Assembly: GCA_004552515.1 (NCBI GenBank)
Contig: SFOF01000020.1
Location: 1 to 18,589 of the forward strand
DNA from: Clostridiales bacterium
GTDB taxonomy: Bacteria; Bacillota; Clostridia; Christensenellales; Aristaeellaceae
Direction: 5' to 3'
Length of the DNA: 18,589 nucleotides
Under the pieces are notes generated by a model. The model had not been told where the DNA came from. It saw only the letters and a list, made by a program, of their open reading frames with translations, and did no database searches. Shown piece by piece: positions 13,888 through 18,589 of this stretch. Position numbers and translations under genes: made by a program. Within the stretch, counting starts at the first letter, position 1. Each line of letters begins with the position of its first letter.

Positions 13888-15768
13888 ATGACGATCAGAG
13901 AAGCGACGGAGCATATCGAAACCATGCTGCTCAGCCGGGCGGACTATCATCCGTTCCCGAAATACGGCGAGGCGGGCTGGGATAAGCTGCCGCGGGAGGC
14001 GGTCAATTCCATCGTGGGGCGCGCGGAATGGCTGAATGAAAAGCCCTGGGAGGCGCTGCCGGCCACGCTCTTTATGGAATACGCCAAGACGGGCAACCGC
14101 ACGCATTTTGAAAAGGTTCACTTTGAACATCGCGGCCGGCTGAGGACGCTGGTCGCGGCTGAGTGCATCGAGCACAAGGGCCGCTTTATCGACCAGATCG
14201 TCAACGGTATCTGGGCGATCTGCGAGGAAACCACCTGGGCCATCCCCGCGCACAGGGGCGATTACAGCGCGCCGAACCACGCGCTGGTGGACGTCGAGCA
14301 TGAAAAGATCACGCTTGATCTCTTCGCCGCAGAAACGGGCGCGACCATGGCCTGGACGCTCTATTTTCTGGGCGATCAGCTGCGTGAAATCAGCTGTGAG
14401 ATTCCGGATCGCATCGAATATGAAATCGAAAAGCGCATCTTTATTCCGTATCTGACCCGCGTGGACTATTTCTGGATGGGGCTGGGCCACAACAACCCGG
14501 TCAACAACTGGAACCCCTGGATCAACGAAAACGTGCTGGCCGCGGCGCTTATCGCCTGCCGGGACGAGGAGATGCGCGTGAACCTCGCCCGCAAGATCGG
14601 CCGCTCCGCGCAGCGCTTCCTCGATTTTTATGCTGAGGACGGCGGCTGCGACGAAGGCCCGGGCTATTTCGACGTGGCCGGCGCGTCCATGATGGACATC
14701 CTCGAAATGTACGAGGAGGCCACGAACGGAAAGGTCAATCTCTTTAACGAGCCGCTGATCCGCAACATGGCCGACTACATTCGCCATGTCCACATCGCGG
14801 GCGACTATTTTGTCAACTTTGCCGACGCGCCCATGCGGATCGGCAATTGCTGCGAAGAGGTGCTCATGCGCGTGGCGAAAAAGACCGGAAACGACGCGCT
14901 CTGGCAGTTTGGCCGGATGCGGCTGGCGCATAACCGCGCGCGCCGGCCCGATCAGAACCTGATCAAGGGCACCTACTACACCCAGCGGACGCTGCGCGCG
15001 CTTTTCGACTGGGACGAGCGCCTCTATGCCGATCAGTCGGATACGGCCTCGCTCGGCCACTGGTTCGGCGGGATTCAGGTCGCCACGGCGCGCACGGCAG
15101 AAAACCGCTTCGACGGGCTGTTCCTCGCGGCCAAGGGCGGCTGCAACGCCGAGAGCCACAACCACAATGACATCGGCAATTACGTCCTCTATGCGGGCGG
15201 CGAACCGGCCATTGTGGACGCGGGCGTGGGCGAGTACACCCGAAAGACCTTCAGCACGGAGCGCTATACCATCTGGTCGATGCAGTCCGGCTGGCACAAC
15301 ACCGCCGTGCTGAACGGCTGCGATCAGCACGAGGGCAGGGAATACGCCGCGCGCGACGTGTCCTATTCGGACGACGGTGAGGTCATGGATTTCGCGCTCG
15401 ATATGGCGGCGGCCTATGTGCCCGAAGCGAAGGCCGAGGCCTATCGCCGCGAGTTCGTGTTCGACCGCGCCGCCAACACGATTTCCGTGCATGACGAGGT
15501 GCGTTTGAACGCCTGCGATCAGCCCACGCGCGTGCCGCTCTTGTGCGCTGTAAGGCCGCAGCTCGAGGAGGGCCGCGCTGTGATCGGCCGTCTGGAGCTG
15601 AGATACGATCCGCAGCTGTTCACTGCTTCCGTTGAGGAAAAGCCGTTCAACGATGCCAAGCTCGAGCGCATCTGGCAGCAGAAGTCGCTCTGGCGGCTGA
15701 TGCTCACCCGCCGCGAAAAGGCCGCGCGCGACGGCTGGACGCTGGAATACCGCATGGCGAAAGAATAA
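13888..15768 (+). CDS. Heparinase II/III-like protein
   Basis: A 626-residue protein with the two-part layout of the heparinase II/III (PL12/PL21-like) group: an N-terminal alpha/alpha toroid (about residues 1-370) and a C-terminal beta-sandwich. Landmarks: NNWNPW (residues 206-211), GCDEGPGYF (Tyr260 is a candidate catalytic residue), and the C-terminal-domain motif GGCNAESHNHNDIGNY (His424, His426) with EPAIVDAGVG. Characterised relatives cleave uronic-acid-containing polysaccharides by elimination, but others in this fold are hydrolases or of unknown activity, so a lyase is not proven. No signal peptide is seen. The start at 13888 has GAGGAGG upstream; an in-frame ATG at 13861 overlaps the promoter. 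It is a single gene with a strong promoter and terminator, convergent with a GH42-like glycosidase that may act on the same glycan. Confidence 0.85.
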   Translation: MTIREATEHIETMLLSRADYHPFPKYGEAGWDKLPREAVNSIVGRAEWLNEKPWEALPATLFMEYAKTGNRTHFEKVHFEHRGRLRTLVAAECIEHKGRFIDQIVNGIWAICEETTWAIPAHRGDYSAPNHALVDVEHEKITLDLFAAETGATMAWTLYFLGDQLREISCEIPDRIEYEIEKRIFIPYLTRVDYFWMGLGHNNPVNNWNPWINENVLAAALIACRDEEMRVNLARKIGRSAQRFLDFYAEDGGCDEGPGYFDVAGASMMDILEMYEEATNGKVNLFNEPLIRNMADYIRHVHIAGDYFVNFADAPMRIGNCCEEVLMRVAKKTGNDALWQFGRMRLAHNRARRPDQNLIKGTYYTQRTLRALFDWDERLYADQSDTASLGHWFGGIQVATARTAENRFDGLFLAAKGGCNAESHNHNDIGNYVLYAGGEPAIVDAGVGEYTRKTFSTERYTIWSMQSGWHNTAVLNGCDQHEGREYAARDVSYSDDGEVMDFALDMAAAYVPEAKAEAYRREFVFDRAANTISVHDEVRLNACDQPTRVPLLCAVRPQLEEGRAVIGRLELRYDPQLFTASVEEKPFNDAKLERIWQQKSLWRLMLTRREKAARDGWTLEYRMAKE

Positions 15769-15782
15769 AAAGGCATACAAAG

Positions 15783-15830
15783 AACGCCCGCCGCGCGTCC
15801 GTCAGATCCGGATTGCGCGGCGGGCGTTTT
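15783..15830. terminator. Terminator between the heparinase-like and GH42-like genes
   Basis: AACGCCCGCCGCGC (15783-15796) pairs perfectly with GCGCGGCGGGCGTT (15815-15828), followed by T residues on the plus strand. An extra TCCG/CGGA pairing is possible in the loop. On the minus strand TTCTTT follows, so it may also serve the convergent gene. Confidence 0.88.
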
Positions 15831-15869
15831 ATGCGCTTTATCGCTGAAGGGCCTGATTCCGGGGAAGCG

Positions 15870-17849
15870 TCACTCATCCTCCCGCACGAACAGCATCACG
15901 CGGCCCTTCTTTGCGTGATAGCGCAGCTCCTTATGCACGGTTTCGTATGTTTCGCCGCTGAACACGTCGCGGTAAACGCCGTCCTCCTTCATGTGCAGCA
16001 CGCAATCCTCGGTGAGCGTGGTGTAGGCCGAGACGAACTGGGAACAGATCGCCGTGCCGCTGCCCTGCTCGCTGTAGATGTGAACGCCCGCGCGCCGCGC
16101 CAGATCGCGCCAGAGCGTCCACGGCACGGGTGCCATCGCGCAGTAGGCGGCATTTCCCTTTATCGCGGCGCAGATTTCGCCGTTTTCATAGCGCGCGAGC
16201 GGCTGCGTTCCGGCGGCGTCCTTCACGGCAAAGAGCGGCCGGATGTGCTTGGTAAAGCCGAACGTCTCGCCCAGATAGTCGGCCCTGAGCGGCTTTTCGG
16301 AATCGATTTCCTCGATGGTCATGCCGCACAGCTCGGCGGTATTTTTGACGTCGAACGAATCGCCGCGCGCCATGCCCGCGCCGTAGAGGAACACGGTCAG
16401 CTTATCGGAAAGCTCGCTGTGGATATAGTCGCGTATGTCCTCCGGCATGATGAAGGCATTCAGGAAGACGTACATCTTATACTGCGATTTGTCGATCAGC
16501 GTTATGTCGCTGAGGTTGTACAGATCGAACGGCGCGCCGCAGCGGAGCAGGGCGTTGATGCTGACGCGGCCCAGATCGCTGCACAGGCGCGAAAGCTCCT
16601 TCGTGCAGTTGAACGACATGGGATCGATGAACACGGCGATTTCCGAATTGGAATGGCGCTCGCCCTCGGCCAGCTGATCGTAGATCTTCTTCTGGAAGGC
16701 CAGCTCCCGCTCATACTCAGGGGCGTTGTAATAGCCGCCGAAGAAATCGAACCACCAGAAGCCCGCACGCTTCTGCATGACGTTGCACAGCTCGCGCCGG
16801 AAGACCTCGCGCCATTCCTCGAAGCTCGCATAGCAGTCCTGAAGGATTACGCCGCTTTCGAGCGGAAAGCGCGCCAGATCGGTGCGGTGGTCGTTTTCGT
16901 GGACGTAGAGCTTGCCGTGCAGCGCGATGGAATCGACGGTATACTGATAGGAGCTTACGCCGGTAAAGAAGCGGCTGTCGCGATAGGCCGCGGGCGAATA
17001 GAGCATATCGATGTCCGGGCTGCGCCAGGCCTTCTCATAGGCGTTGGTGTTCCAGTAGATCTGGTTGTCCATGTCGGTGTAGCCGTAGAAGAGGCCGAGC
17101 GGCTTTTTGTGCGCCAGCGTTTTCTGCGCCTCGGCGGCGAAGAAGCAGACCAGATCGGCGACGGCGTTTGAGCACATCTCGAGGAACTTAAAGTCGCGCG
17201 AGGAGGGCGCGCGCAGGCTCGTCTCGCCGCTCTCCATGGAGGCCATTGTGGGAAGAGGGGCGTTTTCGTCGCCGGTGAGCTTGCGCCAGGCCTTTTCCGT
17301 GAGCGAGCCGCTGCGGTCGAATTCAGGCTTGTAGAGCGTCTCGTCGAACCATTCCGTGGACAGCCCGGCGCAGAAGCTGTAGCCCGCGATGCGGTCGCCG
17401 TACTTTTCCTCGGCGTAGGCGATGAACGCGCGCAGATACCGCGCGGCGGCCTGCTTCCATTCCTCGCACAGCGCCAGCTCGCTGATGTGCGCGTAGGAAT
17501 CATAGGGCAGATCGGGATGCGCGTCCTTCCACCACGGGCGCGTGTCCAGCTGGATCATGATGTTGTAATAGCCGTCCGGCGCGAACCGGCGGAACATCTC
17601 GTACTGCCTGTCAAAGGCGGTGAAATCGTATTGATCCTCGCCCGTCCAGACCTCGCCGAAGAGGGAATAGGGCGAGCGGTTCGTGCAGGGCAGGCCGCTG
17701 ACGATGAACTGATAGAGCCTGAGGCCGCAGCGCCGGCTCAGCGAGATGTTGTCCGGCTTGGGGCGGTAGGATCGAAATGCCGCCGGGGCGATGACCTCGC
17801 CGCCGATTTCCACGAAGGGCAGGCCGCGCCTGCGGATCAGTCTGACCAT
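15870..17849 (-). CDS. GH42-like glycoside hydrolase, target of the divergent AraC regulator
   Basis: A 659-residue protein with the same domain order as the gene at 7993-10086: barrel (about residues 20-380), Rossmann-like domain (about 405-560, EIAVFIDP then YKMYVFLNAFIMPEDIRDYI) and a small beta-domain. Candidate catalytic residues are Glu166 in GLSTEWFDE and Glu318 in VHEND, 152 apart. Other stretches are MIQLDTRPWW, LFYGYTDM and GFWWFDFFGGYY. It is clearly related to its neighbour but well diverged, so the two probably act on different linkages. Classical GH42 beta-galactosidase activity is uncertain. No signal peptide is seen. AGGGAG lies about eight bases before ATG 17849. Its promoter faces the AraC gene across a shared regulatory region with two 21-bp-spaced direct repeats, implying inducer-dependent activation. 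Confidence 0.72.
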   Translation of the reverse strand: MVRLIRRRGLPFVEIGGEVIAPAAFRSYRPKPDNISLSRRCGLRLYQFIVSGLPCTNRSPYSLFGEVWTGEDQYDFTAFDRQYEMFRRFAPDGYYNIMIQLDTRPWWKDAHPDLPYDSYAHISELALCEEWKQAAARYLRAFIAYAEEKYGDRIAGYSFCAGLSTEWFDETLYKPEFDRSGSLTEKAWRKLTGDENAPLPTMASMESGETSLRAPSSRDFKFLEMCSNAVADLVCFFAAEAQKTLAHKKPLGLFYGYTDMDNQIYWNTNAYEKAWRSPDIDMLYSPAAYRDSRFFTGVSSYQYTVDSIALHGKLYVHENDHRTDLARFPLESGVILQDCYASFEEWREVFRRELCNVMQKRAGFWWFDFFGGYYNAPEYERELAFQKKIYDQLAEGERHSNSEIAVFIDPMSFNCTKELSRLCSDLGRVSINALLRCGAPFDLYNLSDITLIDKSQYKMYVFLNAFIMPEDIRDYIHSELSDKLTVFLYGAGMARGDSFDVKNTAELCGMTIEEIDSEKPLRADYLGETFGFTKHIRPLFAVKDAAGTQPLARYENGEICAAIKGNAAYCAMAPVPWTLWRDLARRAGVHIYSEQGSGTAICSQFVSAYTTLTEDCVLHMKEDGVYRDVFSGETYETVHKELRYHAKKGRVMLFVREDE

Positions 17850-17885
17850 AAAAAAACACTCCCTTTTCGCTTGATCGCTGTCTTC

Positions 17886-17914
17886 AATATATCAGACGGC
17901 GCGGAGAATGTAAA
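17886..17914 (-). promoter_or_regulatory. Promoter of the second GH42-like gene
   Basis: On the minus strand, -35 TTTACA (17909-17914), a 17-bp spacer and -10 TATATT (17886-17891) preceded by TGA. The expected start is near 17879, about 30 bases before the ATG. Confidence 0.85.
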
Positions 17915-17920
17915 GAAATT

Positions 17921-17949
17921 AATCACGCGAAAAAATATAAAAATCACGC
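17921..17949. promoter_or_regulatory. Candidate AraC-type operator: two direct repeats 21 bp apart
   Basis: AATCACGC occurs at 17921-17928 and again at 17942-17949, start to start 21 bp, in the same orientation. AraC-family regulators bind such direct half-sites two helical turns apart. Relative to the GH start near 17879 the sites span about -42 to -70, next to the -35 box. The second copy lies at the -35 position of the AraC gene promoter, which fits autoregulation. Confidence 0.6.
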
Positions 17950-17956
17950 CGATCTG

Positions 17957-17965
17957 TGCTATAAT
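17957..17965 (+). promoter_or_regulatory. Extended -10 promoter of the AraC-family gene
   Basis: TGC followed by a perfect TATAAT (17960-17965). No consensus -35 lies 17 bp upstream, as expected for an extended -10 or an activator-dependent promoter. The leader is only about 13 bases. Confidence 0.75.
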
Positions 17966-17984
17966 AGGGCAGGGGGCGATGCGT

Positions 17985-18589
17985 ATGCTCAGGCGGCTGG
18001 AGCTGAACAATCTCGCGGCCAACATCTGCGAGGAACACTGGCCGGAGGATTTTTTCGTGCGCGAGGTCGGGTGCAGCCAGCCTGCGGCGGGCTTTCATGT
18101 GGACAATGTGCTGTCAAAGCGCACTGTGCTGCACTTTCTCTTTAAGGGAAAGGGCGCGTATAACGGCGTATCTCTATCGGCGGGGCAGGGCTTTCTCATC
18201 GCGGCGGGGGAACCGTATTCCTTTTGCGTCTTTGAGAAGGGCGGCTGGATGCAGTACTGGATCGCGCTGGGCGGCGCGCGCGTGAACGAGGTGCTTTCGA
18301 GCTTCGGCTTTGAGGAGCGCAACCATGTCTTCGACTGCCCGGGCGTTATGGGGCTGGAGGACGCGTTTGAGCGCATGGTGTTCGGCGCAGGCGAGGGCGA
18401 ATATCCTCCCTGCCGGATGCTGAGCTTCTTTTATCACGTCATGGCGCGGCACTGCGCGCTCAGGCCGCCCGTTCGCCCCGAGCGGGACATTCGGCGGCGC
18501 TATGCCGATCTGGCCGCGCGCTTCATTGAGGAAAACTACTATCGCGACATCGGCGTGGAGGACGCGGCGGCTGAGGTATCCCGCCTGCG
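17985..18589 (+). CDS. AraC-family transcriptional regulator, cut by window end
   Basis: An open frame of 201 full codons running off the right edge. Residues about 25-120 form an AraC-type cupin sensor domain (HFLFKGKGAYNG, then SAGQGFLIAAGEPYSF, then GGWMQYWIALGG), which in relatives binds a sugar. A linker follows, and at about residue 177 the typical opening of the first helix-turn-helix appears (RYADLAARFIEENYYRDI); the rest of the DNA-binding domain is missing from the window. I prefer ATG 17985, about eight bases after AGGGGG, over the in-frame ATG 17979, which is too near it. The gene diverges from the GH42-like glycosidase, the usual arrangement of an activator and its target. Confidence 0.9.
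   Translation, partial: MLRRLELNNLAANICEEHWPEDFFVREVGCSQPAAGFHVDNVLSKRTVLHFLFKGKGAYNGVSLSAGQGFLIAAGEPYSFCVFEKGGWMQYWIALGGARVNEVLSSFGFEERNHVFDCPGVMGLEDAFERMVFGAGEGEYPPCRMLSFFYHVMARHCALRPPVRPERDIRRRYADLAARFIEENYYRDIGVEDAAAEVSRL

Overview
The window reads as chromosomal DNA from a G+C-rich member of the Clostridia (Firmicutes), probably a gut or other anaerobic carbohydrate degrader. This is inferred from several things: strong AGGAGG-type ribosome binding sites, sigma-A promoters with TGn extended -10 elements, a lipoprotein with a Thr-Pro-Glu-Pro linker, an aldo/keto reductase with a ferredoxin-like tail, and the mix of uronate, fucoside and GH42-like genes. No species can be named from the sequence alone. 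Both ends are cut: the left inside a tagaturonate reductase gene, the right inside an AraC-family regulator.

Layout. 1-1776 (+): uronate catabolism, the end of uxaB translationally overlapped with uxaA. 1777-2409: a 630-base stretch without protein genes, much richer in A/T than its surroundings, full of short stems and ending in a good intrinsic terminator just before the next gene. It is my best candidate for an undescribed structured RNA or attenuator. 2410-4479 (+): secreted M28 metallopeptidase. 4546-5562 (-): GH29 alpha-L-fucosidase. 5807-6553 (-): ZIP metal transporter. 6711-7904 (-): aldo/keto reductase with two 4Fe-4S motifs. 7993-10086 (-): GH42-like glycosidase, preceded by a possible 27-residue peptide gene. 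10442-12303 (+): lipoprotein, ispE (isoprenoid pathway) and a small ABM-domain protein, probably one operon. 12369-13721 (-): MATE efflux protein. 13888-15768 (+): heparinase II/III-like protein. 15870-17849 (-): a second GH42-like glycosidase. 17985-end (+): divergent AraC-family regulator.

The carbohydrate genes form a loose glycan-degrading neighbourhood: uronate (uxaB/uxaA), fucose (GH29), beta-glycoside (two GH42-like enzymes) and uronic-acid-containing polysaccharide (heparinase-like). Apart from the uxaB-uxaA pair, each has its own promoter or terminator. No sugar transporter lies inside the window. The clearest regulatory unit is at the right end. The AraC gene and the second GH42-like gene diverge from a short A/T-rich region holding two 8-bp direct repeats exactly 21 bp apart, just upstream of the GH promoter -35 box, which is the classical layout for AraC-type activation. 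No rRNA, tRNA, CRISPR array, insertion sequence or transposase was found.
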